From assembly GCA_036562635.1 (NCBI GenBank), contig DATCJU010000054.1, positions 1 to 29,966 of the forward strand: a DNA stretch of 29,966 bases. Reading direction: 5' to 3'. The notes beneath the pieces are model-generated. The model had not been told where the DNA came from, searched no databases, and worked only from the letters and a program-made list of their open reading frames with translations. A program made the position numbers and the translations under genes. Shown one piece after another: positions 22,006-29,945 of this stretch. The stretch comes from DATCJU01 sp036562635 (GTDB lineage Bacteria; Actinomycetota; Actinomycetes; Mycobacteriales; Pseudonocardiaceae). Numbering within the stretch: position 1 is the stretch's first letter; every line of letters starts with the position of its first letter.

Positions 22006-22238
22006 CTGTTGCCCTCCCGTACCGTTGGGTCCCCATCGAGGGGGGTCGTCACGTCATCTGGCCTCAAGCGGCTGCACCCGATTCTCCGCTTCGGACGTTG
22101 TGCGGGGAGTCCGCGCTCACTCATCGTGTAGATGATGAAGCGTGGCTGTGGCCTACGTGCCGCGAATGCGACGTGCGGGTGCACGCCCGGTTGGGGATAC
22201 CCCTACCGCCACCTCATGGGCAGGAGGCGGCGCGGTGA
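22002..22238 (+). CDS. Small actinobacterial zinc-finger protein
   Basis: The product has 78 residues. The pattern Cys34 (TLCGE) and Cys53-x-x-Cys56 (WPTCRECDVRVH) with His61 suggests one zinc site. The N-terminus (YRWVPIEGGRHVIW) is typical of small zinc-finger proteins found in Pseudonocardiales beside variable regulator loci. ATG 22002 follows GGAGGGG and overlaps the previous stop. DNA, RNA or protein binding cannot be decided. It overlaps the next gene by 4 bases (GTGA). Confidence 0.8.
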   Translation: MTVALPYRWVPIEGGRHVIWPQAAAPDSPLRTLCGESALTHRVDDEAWLWPTCRECDVRVHARLGIPLPPPHGQEAAR

Positions 22239-22543
22239 CCACTGGTTGGGCCCATCACACCCCCACGCGCACCGCGCACGCCCTGCGGGAGCAGCCCGCC
22301 GGCCGGGAGATGGCGATCGCCTGGTGCGACCGGGTGCTACCGGTCGCCGAGCTGGCCCGTATCTCTGAGGCGACGGTGCGCGACCCGATGTGCCTGGGCT
22401 GCCTGGCCTGGGCGCCGCTGCCCTACGACGTCGCCGACTTGCCTCGGCACCCACCAGACCCCCGCGGGCGTGTCGTGACCCCGACTCCGGCACGTCCGCG
22501 GGATCCCACTCCCGCCTACCTGCGTACCCAGTCCCCCGGGTAG
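22235..22543 (+). CDS. Small protein with CxxC motif, possible zinc-ribbon protein
   Basis: The product has 102 residues from GTG 22235, preceded by AGGAGG. Cys31 (IAWCDRVLP) and Cys53-x-x-Cys56 (DPMCLGCLAW) mirror the spacing of the preceding zinc-finger protein, so the two may be distant duplicates. The last 30 residues are Pro/Arg-rich and probably disordered. The 4-base overlap with the gene before shows translational coupling. Function is unknown. Confidence 0.75.
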   Translation: MTTGWAHHTPTRTAHALREQPAGREMAIAWCDRVLPVAELARISEATVRDPMCLGCLAWAPLPYDVADLPRHPPDPRGRVVTPTPARPRDPTPAYLRTQSPG

Positions 22544-22613
22544 GCGGGCCCTGGCGGGGGACGGGTGGCCCCCCGCCTTCCCCACCACAACCACGATGAG
22601 AGGAGAGGACGAG

Positions 22614-23129
22614 ATGACCGCTGTTCTGGAACCCGCCACCACGGTGGCCGACCCGGCCGCGCTGATCTCCCCTGACCTGTTCGCCCGGTTGGTGCGCCGT
22701 ATCGAGCGGGACCACCCGGACCTTGCGGCGGGTCTGCCTGAGCGGATCATGCGGGAGGCCTTGGCGTTCCTGGCCGCGTGCGCCCAGAACCCCGGGGCGT
22801 CCCTGTCGCCGACGGCGCTGGTGGACATCGGCTGGCACACCTTCATCCTGCACACCCGCGAGTACGCGGAGTTCTGCCAGCGGGTGGCCGGCCGCTTCAT
22901 CCACCACGTCCCCGACGAGGGGGTCGGGTCGGTGGTCGAGGTGGACGCGGACGGTGTGCCTTCCTGGGCGCGCCGCACGATCGAGGCGATCCGGCGCGCC
23001 GGGTACACCCCGGACCTGGAGTTGTGGTCCACTCCTCGCGGCGCGAAGTGCCACCAGTGCCACGAGGTGAACTGCTCGGCGTCCGGCGCGGACGGCAACG
23101 AGAATCAGGACAGCAAGAACCCCCGCTGA
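22614..23129 (+). CDS. Glycine-rich domain (GRDP)-like protein with C-terminal Cys cluster
   Basis: The product has 171 residues. The segment DIGWHTFILHTREYAEFCQ (71-89), followed by GRFIHHVP (93-100), matches the GRDP-like family, whose conserved W-H and FIHH residues are all present. The C-terminal part adds KCHQCHEVNCS (Cys146, Cys149, Cys154), which could bind metal. An Asn/Lys-rich tail follows. ATG 22614 comes after GAGGAGAGG. It is the fourth gene of the operon, 70 bases after the CxxC protein. The molecular role of bacterial members is not established. Confidence 0.8.
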   Translation: MTAVLEPATTVADPAALISPDLFARLVRRIERDHPDLAAGLPERIMREALAFLAACAQNPGASLSPTALVDIGWHTFILHTREYAEFCQRVAGRFIHHVPDEGVGSVVEVDADGVPSWARRTIEAIRRAGYTPDLELWSTPRGAKCHQCHEVNCSASGADGNENQDSKNPR

Positions 23130-23154
23130 TGAGCTGATCCGGGAGGAGACCCCG

Positions 23155-24048
23155 ATGCCGCGCTACACCTGGGCTGATCTGCCCCCAGTGGTCCGCGACG
23201 CGGTGCAGGAGCGGGCGGGGCAGGTCGTGGCCGCGGGCCCGGCCGGTGGCCAGACCTGCGACCTGGCCGCCACCCTGCACCTGGCCGACGGCGGCCGGGT
23301 GTTCGTCAAGGGCGTGTGCGGGGTCTGCCCGCGGATGCGGTGGCTGCGCACTGAGATCACCGCGGGCCGGCTGGCAGGCGACCTCGCCCCGGCCGTGCTG
23401 TTCGGCCTCGACGTCGGAAAGTGGCTGGTGGTGGGGTTCGAGCACGTGGACGGCCGCCCGGCGCGGCTGGGCCCGGACTCGGCGGATCTGCCCGCCGTGC
23501 GCGCGGTGATGGAGCGGCTGGGCCGGCTGCCGGGGGCGGGGGTCCCCGACCTGGCCGACCGGTGGGGCGGTGGGGAGCCGTGGGCGCGGCTCGCCCAGGA
23601 CCACCCCGACGCCCTGGACGGGCATTCCCGTGCCTGTCTGGACGAGCTGACCCACTGGGAGCGCCTGGCACCCGGCATGGTGGACGGGGACGACCTGCTG
23701 CACACCGACCTGCACGGCGACCAGTTCTTGATCACCCCCGAGGGGCGGGTCTACGTCATCGACTGGGCCCGGCCGGCGCGGGGGGCGGCGTGGGTGGACC
23801 TGGTGATGCTGGTCATCCGCCTGGTCGGCGCCGGGCATGGCCCGCGGGACGCGGAGGCATGGGCGGGTCGGCTGCCGGCGTGGCAGGCGGCGAGCCCGGA
23901 GCAGATCACCGCGGTGGCCTGCTACCTGGCCGGTCTGTGGCTGTATCGGGCGGTTACGGAGGGCGGTCCTGGGGCGCTGTGGCGGGCCAGTGTGGCTCGC
24001 CGGTATGCGGCGTACCGGCTGGCTCGTGTCCCGGTGCTCACGCTGTAG
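23155..24048 (+). CDS. APH-fold phosphotransferase (aminoglycoside phosphotransferase-like)
   Basis: The product has 297 residues with a protein-kinase-like fold. Visible motifs are the nucleotide-binding Lys52 (RVFVKG), the catalytic loop HTDLHGDQFL (183-192, catalytic Asp185) and the metal-binding Asp203 (VIDWARPARG). The Asn that normally follows the catalytic loop is Gln190. The helical C-terminal part has a Trp-rich segment (YLAGLWLYRAV). Substrate is unknown: antibiotic resistance is not implied, since many family members phosphorylate small metabolites. It is the last gene of the operon, 25 bases after the GRDP-like gene with GGGAGGAG upstream. Confidence 0.85.
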   Translation: MPRYTWADLPPVVRDAVQERAGQVVAAGPAGGQTCDLAATLHLADGGRVFVKGVCGVCPRMRWLRTEITAGRLAGDLAPAVLFGLDVGKWLVVGFEHVDGRPARLGPDSADLPAVRAVMERLGRLPGAGVPDLADRWGGGEPWARLAQDHPDALDGHSRACLDELTHWERLAPGMVDGDDLLHTDLHGDQFLITPEGRVYVIDWARPARGAAWVDLVMLVIRLVGAGHGPRDAEAWAGRLPAWQAASPEQITAVACYLAGLWLYRAVTEGGPGALWRASVARRYAAYRLARVPVLTL

Positions 24049-24073
24049 GGGCGTGTGCGCTGCATGTCAGAAG

Positions 24074-24098
24074 GCCCCCGTGCCCAGGTGCGGGGGGC
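24074..24098 (+). terminator. Terminator after the phosphotransferase gene
   Basis: GCCCCCG pairs with CGGGGGGC across a 10-base loop, 25 bases after the stop, with one G bulged. Confidence 0.55.
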
Positions 24099-24219
24099 GC
24101 TCTGCCGTCTGGGGGTCAGCGGCGCCCGGGTGGTGTGGCCGTCCGGTCGGGTGATCCCCGGGCGCCGGGGTTGCTCGGGTGGGGCGGCGGCCGGAGTCCT
24201 GACCCCGCACACGACGAAG

Positions 24220-24253
24220 GCGCCCCCGCCCTCCCTGCGGAGAGCGGGGGCGC
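24220..24253. terminator. Second terminator-like hairpin right of the operon
   Basis: A perfect 10-bp inverted repeat (GCGCCCCCGC / GCGGGGGCGC) encloses a 14-base loop. It lies between the operon and the minus-strand fragment and may serve either. The bases from 24099 to 24219 hold no gene I can support. Confidence 0.55.
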
Positions 24254-24287
24254 TGTCCTGCCGCTGGGGAACCCGGCAGGCACGGGG

Positions 24288-24509
24288 TCAGGGTACGGGG
24301 CCGGACGGCGACCGCGGCGGGTAGACCGGCTGGCGTGTCGAGCCGAGCAGGACCCGCACCAGCCAGGCCGGCGCCCACGACTGGGCCTCGAGGCGGCGGG
24401 CCACCTCGTACACCCCCAGCGCGGCGAGGGGGTAGAGCACGGCTTCGCCGAGCGGGCCGACGTCCAGCCGGTGCCCGTCGCCCGCGGCCTGCTCGACGAG
24501 TGGGACACG
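24288..24509 (-). pseudogene. Truncated minus-strand coding fragment, family not recognised
   Basis: The frame is open for about 73 codons, almost all ending in G or C, with protein-like sequence (HRLDVGPLGEAVLYPLAALG, YEVARRLEAQSWAPAWLVRVLL). It ends at the TGA at 24288. It lacks a credible start: an in-frame stop lies at 24510-24512 and no ribosome binding site is present, so the N-terminal part appears lost. I cannot name the family. Confidence 0.4.
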
Positions 24510-24725
24510 CTACCGGTCACGCACCGGCGTGAGCTGCTGTCTCGGCTCGCCCGCGCGATCGTGGTCGAGCCGGCCGCGCAGCGGTGGGGACGGGCGACGG
24601 TGCGTGTCGTGCCGGTATGGGAGCCGGAGCCGGTCATACCGGCGCCCGGCACCCAGGACGGCACCGGCGGCCCTGGTGAGCCCGAGACCGCCGGCGACCA
24701 CGACCAGCCTAACCCTGTGCTTTAG
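24480..24725 (+). pseudogene. C-terminal remnant of a serine recombinase
   Basis: The last about 80 codons resemble the C-terminal end of large actinobacterial serine recombinases: GLLDEWDTLPVTHRRELLSR, ARAIVVEPAAQRWGRATV, RVVPVWEPEP, then a Pro/Gly-rich tail. The catalytic resolvase domain and zinc ribbon are absent; upstream sequence in this frame is unrelated. The final codons overlap the end of glpK by 17 bases on the opposite strand. This is a relic of a mobile element. Confidence 0.6.
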
Positions 24726-26226
24726 GCACCCAGTCGAAGGTGCGGGTCACCGCACGCTTCCAGTCGCGGTACTGGCGCTCCCGCGTCTTCTCGTCCATCT
24801 GCGGGGTCCACTGCTTGTCCTGGGCCCAGTTGTTGCGGATGTCGTCCTCCCCGGCCCAGAAACCCACCGCCAGACCGGCCGCGTAGGCGGAGCCGAGCGC
24901 GGTGGTCTCGCTGACCACGGGGCGGATCACCGGAACGCCCAGGATGTCGGCCTGGAACTGCATCAGCAGCTCGTTGGCCACCATGCCGCCGTCCACCTTC
25001 AACGCCTTCAGCGGCACCCCGGAGTCGGCGTTCATCGCGTCGATGACCTCCCGGGTCTGGTAGGCGGTGGCCTCCAGGACGGCCCGGGCGAGGTGGCCCT
25101 TGTTCACGAACCGGGTCAGCCCGACGATCACGCCCCGCGCGTCCGACCGCCAGTACGGTGCGAACAGCCCGGAGAACGCCGGCACGAAGTAGCAGCCGCC
25201 GTTGTCCTCGACGGTGCGGGCCAGGGTCTCGACCTCCGGGGCGGACCCGATCAGCCCCAGGTTGTCCCGGAGCCACTGCACCAGGGACCCGGTGACCGCG
25301 ATGGACCCCTCCAGGGCGTACACCGGCGCCTGGTCACCGATCTTGTAGCAGACGGTGGTGAGCAGGCCGTTCTCGCTCATCACCTTCTGGGTGCCGGTGT
25401 TGAGCAGGACGAAGTTGCCCGTGCCGTAGGTGTTCTTCGCCTCGCCGACCGCCAGGCACGCCTGGCCGAAGGTGGCGGCCTGCTGGTCGCCCAGGATGCC
25501 GGCGATCGGCACCCCACCCAGCGAGCCGCGCTCCCGGACCCGGCCGTACACCTCCGAGGAGGAACGGATCTCCGGCAGCATCGAGACGGGGATGCCCATC
25601 TCGTCGCAGATGTCGTGGTCCCAGGAGAGGGTCTCCAGGTCCATCAGCAGCGTGCGGGAGGCGTTGGTCGGGTCGGTGATGTGCAGACCGCCCTCCACGC
25701 CCCCGGTCATGTTCCACAGCAACCAGGTGTCCATGTTGCCGAAGAGCAGGTCACCCGCCTCCGCGCGTTCCCGGGCCCCCTCGACGTTGTCGAGGATCCA
25801 CCGCACCTTGGGCCCGGAGAAGTAGGTGGCCAGCGGCAGACCGGTCTTGGCGCGGTACCGTTCCTGGCCACCGCCGAGGGCACCCAGCTCGTCACAGATG
25901 GTGTCGGTGCGGGTGTCCTGCCAGACGATGGCGTTGTAGACCGGCTCGCCGGTACGGCGGTCCCACACCACGGTGGTCTCCCGCTGGTTGGTGATGCCCA
26001 CCGCGACGATGTCGCTGGCCCGCAGGTCCGCCTTGGCCAGTGCCCCCGCGGTCACCTGACGGGCGTTGCGCCAGATCTCCTGCGGGTCGTGCTCGACCCA
26101 CCCGGCACGCGGGAAGATCTGTTCGTGCTCGACCTGGTCCATCGCCACGGCACGCCCGGAGTGATCGAAGATCATGCACCGCGTCGAGGTCGTGCCCTGG
26201 TCGATGGCGGCGACGTACTCGGTCAT
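24709..26226 (-). CDS. glpK: Glycerol kinase
   Basis: The product has 505 residues, full length for the family. It phosphorylates glycerol to glycerol 3-phosphate with ATP in the cytoplasm. FGGY-kinase motifs are present: GTTSTR (11-16) for phosphate binding, WVEHDPQEIW (43-52), NQRETT for the glycerol site, GILGDQQAATFGQ with the catalytic Asp, YGTGNFVLLNTG, and KALKVDGGMVANELLMQ near the C-terminus. ATG 26226 follows GAGG at 5 bases; the longer upstream frame crosses glpF. It lies 44 bases after glpF in one operon. Its last codons overlap a recombinase remnant on the other strand, but the protein appears intact. Confidence 0.97.
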   Translation of the reverse strand: MTEYVAAIDQGTTSTRCMIFDHSGRAVAMDQVEHEQIFPRAGWVEHDPQEIWRNARQVTAGALAKADLRASDIVAVGITNQRETTVVWDRRTGEPVYNAIVWQDTRTDTICDELGALGGGQERYRAKTGLPLATYFSGPKVRWILDNVEGARERAEAGDLLFGNMDTWLLWNMTGGVEGGLHITDPTNASRTLLMDLETLSWDHDICDEMGIPVSMLPEIRSSSEVYGRVRERGSLGGVPIAGILGDQQAATFGQACLAVGEAKNTYGTGNFVLLNTGTQKVMSENGLLTTVCYKIGDQAPVYALEGSIAVTGSLVQWLRDNLGLIGSAPEVETLARTVEDNGGCYFVPAFSGLFAPYWRSDARGVIVGLTRFVNKGHLARAVLEATAYQTREVIDAMNADSGVPLKALKVDGGMVANELLMQFQADILGVPVIRPVVSETTALGSAYAAGLAVGFWAGEDDIRNNWAQDKQWTPQMDEKTRERQYRDWKRAVTRTFDWVPKAQG

Positions 26227-26270
26227 CAGTTCCTCACTTCTTCCTGGATCGGAACCGGCCTGGGCCGGCC

Positions 26271-27014
26271 TCACACCGGCAGGGCCAGGTACAGCAACCC
26301 GGCGAGCGCACCACCCAGCAGCGGACCGACCACGGGAACCCACGAGTACCCCCAGTCGGCGCTGCCCTTGCCTCGGATCGGCAGAACCGCGTAGGCGAGA
26401 CGCGGGCCCAGGTCGCGGGCCGGGTTGATGGCGTAACCGGTGGGGCCGCCCAGGGAGTGGCCGATCCCCATCACGATGAAGGCCACCGCCGCGTACCCGA
26501 GGGCCGAGTTACCGAACTGCGGGACACCACCCGGGCTCTCGGGCTGGGCCGTCGGGCTGAGCAGGATCCAGATGACCAGCACGAACGTGGCGATGAGCTC
26601 GGTGACCACGTTCCACGGTTTGTTGGCCACGGTCGGGCCGGTGGCGAAGATGCCCCGGGTGTTGGCCGGGTCGTCGTGTGTGTCGAACTGGAGTTTGTAG
26701 ACCAACCAGGTCAGTACCGCACCCAGGAACGCACCGATCAGCTGGGCAATGATGTAGACGGGCACCGACGACCAGGGAGTCGACCCCGCCACCGCGAGTC
26801 CGATCGTGACCGCCGGGTTGATGTGGGCGCCGCTGGCCCAGGCCACGCTGGCGCCCGCGAAAACCGCGAAACCCCAGCCGAAGTTGATCAGAAGCCAGCC
26901 GCCGCCGTTGCCCAACGTGTTCCGCAGAACGACGTTCGCCACCACTCCGCAGCCGAGGAGGGTGAGGGTGGCCGTTCCGAGGAGCTCCCATATGAAGATC
27001 TCGGCATTGCTCAC
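26271..27014 (-). CDS. glpF: Glycerol uptake facilitator (aquaglyceroporin)
   Basis: The product has 247 residues and six membrane helices with two half-helices of the MIP family. The first NPA motif is at 66-68 (GAHINPAVT) and the second at 197-199 (GYAINPARDLGPRL). Asp201 after the second NPA-Arg is the glycerol-facilitator signature that separates these from water channels. It lets glycerol diffuse into the cell, where GlpK traps it. GTG 27014 follows AAGGAGGT at 5 bases, an excellent site; the longer frame is dismissed. Confidence 0.97.
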   Translation of the reverse strand: MSNAEIFIWELLGTATLTLLGCGVVANVVLRNTLGNGGGWLLINFGWGFAVFAGASVAWASGAHINPAVTIGLAVAGSTPWSSVPVYIIAQLIGAFLGAVLTWLVYKLQFDTHDDPANTRGIFATGPTVANKPWNVVTELIATFVLVIWILLSPTAQPESPGGVPQFGNSALGYAAVAFIVMGIGHSLGGPTGYAINPARDLGPRLAYAVLPIRGKGSADWGYSWVPVVGPLLGGALAGLLYLALPV

Positions 27015-27085
27015 AACGGACCTCCTTGTCCGTGTCACGCGACGGCGTTCGTCGCCGAGCGGCGCCGACGCCCATCGGAGCGGGG

Positions 27086-27114
27086 ACGCTACTGATGCCG
27101 ACATCCACTGTCCA
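27086..27114 (-). promoter_or_regulatory. Promoter of glpF-glpK
   Basis: On the minus strand, -35 TGGACA (27109-27114) and -10 TAGCGT (27086-27091) have a 17-base spacer, 71 bases upstream of the glpF start. An identical TAGCGT lies at 27248-27253 on the plus strand facing glpD, without a clear -35. Confidence 0.6.
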
Positions 27115-27313
27115 CGATTTCTCCAGTTCATGCCGGGGATTGCGACCGGTGCGGGCGAGTTGCTGCGGCAAGTGGCGGTATGCCCCCAGCCATGTTGGGC
27201 TAGAGAAAGCGGCAACTGATCGTGGTGTGCATTCGCGGTACGGCGGGTAGCGTGATCTCTGCGAACCGTTCCGACCTGACGCCAGTTGTCGCGGGGAGCA
27301 GGGAGGCGGACCG

Positions 27314-29062
27314 TTGACCAGCAGTGAGCGCGGGGAAGGCGGCCGGTCCGACGTCGTGCCGGGCCGTCTGGGGCCTGCCGAGCGGGAGGAGACCTGGCGA
27401 CGGCTGGGCTCCGAGCAGTTCGACGTGGTCGTCATCGGTGGTGGGGTCACCGGGGCGGGGGTGGCGCTGGACGCCGCCACCCGCGGTCTGAAGGTGGCGC
27501 TGGTGGAGGCGCGGGACCTGGCGTCCGGTACGTCCAGCCGGTCCAGCAAGCTCTTCCACGGCGGTCTGCGCTACCTGGAACAGCTGGAGTTCGGCCTGGT
27601 CCGTGAGGCGCTGCGGGAGCGGGAACTGATGCTCACCCGTCTGGCGCCGCACCTGGTCAAGCCGGTCAGCTTCCTCTACCCGCTCACCCACCGCTTCTGG
27701 GAGCGCCCCTACGTGGCGGCCGGCCTGGTGCTGTACGACAGCATGGGCGGGGCCCGCTCGGTGCCGGGGCAGAAGCACCTCACCCGGGCCGGGGCGCTAC
27801 GGATGGCGCCGGCCCTCAAACCCAGTGCGCTGATCGGCGGGGTGCGTTACTACGACGCCCAGGCCGACGACGCCCGGCACACCCTCACCGTGGCCCGGAC
27901 CGCCGCACACTACGGGGCGGTGGTACGCAACTCCACCCAGGTCGTGGGCATGCTGCGCGAGGCGGACCGGATCGCCGGGGTGCGGGTGCGGGACGTCGAG
28001 GACGGCCGGGAGCAGGACGTCAGCGCCCACGTGGTGATCAACTGCACCGGGGTGTGGACCGACGCGATCCAGCGCCTGGCGGGTACCCGGGGCCGGTTCA
28101 AGGTGCGTGCCAGCAAGGGTGTGCACATCGTGGTGCCCCGGGACCGGATCGTCTCGGACACCGGGATCATCCTGCGCACCGAGAAGTCGGTGCTGTTCGT
28201 CATCCCGTGGCGGAACCACTGGATCATCGGCACCACGGACACCGACTGGTACCTGGACCTGGCACACCCGGCGGCCACCAAGGCCGACATCGACTACATC
28301 CTCAACCACGTCAACGCGGTACTGGCCACCCCGCTGACCCACGACGACATCGAGGGGGTGTACGCGGGTCTGCGGCCGCTGCTGGCGGGGGAGAGCGAGG
28401 AGACGTCGAAGCTGTCCCGGGAGCACGCGGTGGCCCGGGTGGCACCCGGCCTGGTCGCGATCGCCGGCGGCAAGTACACCACCTACCGGGTGATGGCCGC
28501 GGACGCGGTGGACGCCGCCGCGGTGGACCTGCCCGGCCGGATCGCCCCGTCGATCACCGACAAGGTGCCGCTGCTCGGCGCCGACGGCTACCACGCCCTG
28601 GTCAACCAGACCGAGCAGCTGGCCTCCCGGCACGGTCTGCACCCGTACCGGGTACGGCACCTGCTGGACCGCTACGGCTCGCTGGTGCACCAGGTGCTGG
28701 CGCTGGCCGAGGGACGGCGCGAGCTGCTCAGGCCGATCCCGCACGCCCCGGACTACCTGCAGGTCGAGGTGGTCTACGCCGCGGCCGCCGAGGGGGCCCT
28801 GCACGTCGAGGACGTGCTGGCCCGGCGGACCAGGATCTCCATCGAGTACCCGCACCGCGGGGTGGACTGCGCCGAGCCGGTGGCCCGGCTCATGGCGGGG
28901 GTGCTCGGTTGGGACGAGGAGACCGTGCGGCGTGAGGTGGAGGTCTACCAGGCGCGGGTGGAGGCCGAACGCGACTCGCAGACCCAGCCGGACGACGAGG
29001 CGGCGGACGCCAAGCGTTCCGCGGCGCCGGAGGCCCGGCCCCTGATCGCCGACCCGGCCTGA
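27314..29062 (+). CDS. glpD: Glycerol-3-phosphate dehydrogenase, FAD-dependent
   Basis: The product has 582 residues. It oxidises glycerol 3-phosphate to dihydroxyacetone phosphate at the membrane, passing electrons to quinone. The FAD-binding fold is at DVVVIGGGVTGAGVALDA (37-54), followed by ARDLASGTSSRSSKLFHGGLR in two parts (ARDLASGTSS, KLFHGGLRYL). The central GlpD signature is VRASKGVHIVVPRDRI with IPWRNHWIIGTTDTDW further on. A C-terminal helical domain is present to about residue 560, then a charged tail. The start is TTG 27314, 7 bases after GGGAGG, with no better in-frame choice. It is divergent from glpF-glpK, so the three form one pathway with a 300-base shared control region. Confidence 0.97.
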   Translation: MTSSERGEGGRSDVVPGRLGPAEREETWRRLGSEQFDVVVIGGGVTGAGVALDAATRGLKVALVEARDLASGTSSRSSKLFHGGLRYLEQLEFGLVREALRERELMLTRLAPHLVKPVSFLYPLTHRFWERPYVAAGLVLYDSMGGARSVPGQKHLTRAGALRMAPALKPSALIGGVRYYDAQADDARHTLTVARTAAHYGAVVRNSTQVVGMLREADRIAGVRVRDVEDGREQDVSAHVVINCTGVWTDAIQRLAGTRGRFKVRASKGVHIVVPRDRIVSDTGIILRTEKSVLFVIPWRNHWIIGTTDTDWYLDLAHPAATKADIDYILNHVNAVLATPLTHDDIEGVYAGLRPLLAGESEETSKLSREHAVARVAPGLVAIAGGKYTTYRVMAADAVDAAAVDLPGRIAPSITDKVPLLGADGYHALVNQTEQLASRHGLHPYRVRHLLDRYGSLVHQVLALAEGRRELLRPIPHAPDYLQVEVVYAAAAEGALHVEDVLARRTRISIEYPHRGVDCAEPVARLMAGVLGWDEETVRREVEVYQARVEAERDSQTQPDDEAADAKRSAAPEARPLIADPA

Positions 29063-29078
29063 GCGGCGGTGTCGCTCA
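29060..29078. terminator. Small hairpin spanning both convergent stop codons
   Basis: TGAGCG at 29060-29065 pairs perfectly with CGCTCA at 29073-29078 (7-base loop). The arms contain the glpD stop and the espG stop. The stem is only 6 bp, so it is a weak bidirectional terminator candidate. Confidence 0.4.
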
Positions 29079-29945
29079 CCGTCCGGCCAGCTGCTGGGCC
29101 GTCCCGAGCAGCTCGTCGACGTGGGCGAGCAGCCGGCGGGTGTCCGCGGGGCTCACCGTGCTCCACGGCGGGGCGCCGTCCTGGCCGCGCCGCAGCTGCA
29201 GGTAGCGGCCGTCCGGGGTGTCGAAGAAACCGACCACCCAGCCGGGGCGGTGTCGGCGGCCCCACAGGTCCCGTGCCGCGGCCCCGAACTGTCCGTGGTG
29301 CCGGGCCCCGCGGACCATACGGGCCAGGGTGCGGGCGTCGTCGTCGCGTGTTCCCCGCCGCCGCAGCTCCGCGGTCAGGCCCTCCGGGGTGCCGTCGCAG
29401 GCGGCGGCCGCCGCGTCCAGGTCCTGGCTGGGCAGGGTGACCGAGTGTCCCGGTCCGGCGGCCACGGGTGGCAGGACCTCCAGCGCGGCCCGGGGCAGCC
29501 CGTCCGGGGACGCCTCCTGCAGCAGCAGCCGGTCCCCGTCGAGCACGGCCAGGGTCGCGTCCCCTCCGGTGGCGGCGGCCAGGATCCGCACGCTGCGGCC
29601 CAGCCAGATCCGGCCGTCGACCTCCCGCTCCGGGCGGGCCATCACCTCCAGCAGGGTTGCCACACGGTCGTCCGGGCCGTTGCGCCGTCCACCGAGCCCC
29701 CTGCGTTCCAGCTCCGCCCAGGCCCGGTCCACCAGCTCCGCCCGTTCCTGGTGGGTCCGTCCCGGGGAGGGCACCCTGACGACCAGTGGCATGGGGCCCA
29801 GCCCCAGGTGCTCCCACAGCACGTCGAACTCCAACGCGCTCACGGTGACGGGCGCGCCGGGTACGGGATCGCCGGCGTGGAGTTCCCCGATCCCGTCGAA
29901 CGGTGTCGTGACGGGATACCCGGGTGGTCCGGCGAACGGTGTCAC
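29076..29945 (-). CDS. ESX secretion-associated protein, EspG family
   Basis: The product has 289 residues. The segment VSALEFDVLWEHLGLGPMPL near residue 35 and RVPSPGRTHQERAELVDRAW are characteristic of actinobacterial EspG proteins. So is the later GWVVGFFDTPDGRYLQLRR. EspG acts in the cytoplasm as a chaperone for PE/PPE-like substrates of type VII (ESX) secretion. The start is GTG 29945, with GGGGAGG 10 bases upstream. A start closer to VSALEF is possible, because the first 33 residues contain a repeated TPF...G pattern and are not typical. The substrate gene, if adjacent, would lie beyond the right edge. Confidence 0.85.
   Translation of the reverse strand: MTPFAGPPGYPVTTPFDGIGELHAGDPVPGAPVTVSALEFDVLWEHLGLGPMPLVVRVPSPGRTHQERAELVDRAWAELERRGLGGRRNGPDDRVATLLEVMARPEREVDGRIWLGRSVRILAAATGGDATLAVLDGDRLLLQEASPDGLPRAALEVLPPVAAGPGHSVTLPSQDLDAAAAACDGTPEGLTAELRRRGTRDDDARTLARMVRGARHHGQFGAAARDLWGRRHRPGWVVGFFDTPDGRYLQLRRGQDGAPPWSTVSPADTRRLLAHVDELLGTAQQLAGR

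Larger units (their letters stand above)
19953..24725. mobile_element. Candidate decayed genomic island
   Basis: The interval runs from a tRNA 3' fragment to a serine recombinase C-terminal remnant abutting glpK. It holds a cas-less CRISPR array, an XRE-DUF397 pair, a compact operon of accessory genes and two truncated fragments. Core genes flank both sides. No direct repeats marking both ends were found by eye, and no intact integrase is present. The boundaries are therefore inferred from content. Confidence 0.4.

Noticed and set aside
23421..24725. 434-codon plus-strand open frame ending in the recombinase-like tail
   Set aside because: Only the last about 80 codons look like protein; the rest is an out-of-frame shadow of the phosphotransferase gene and intergenic DNA.
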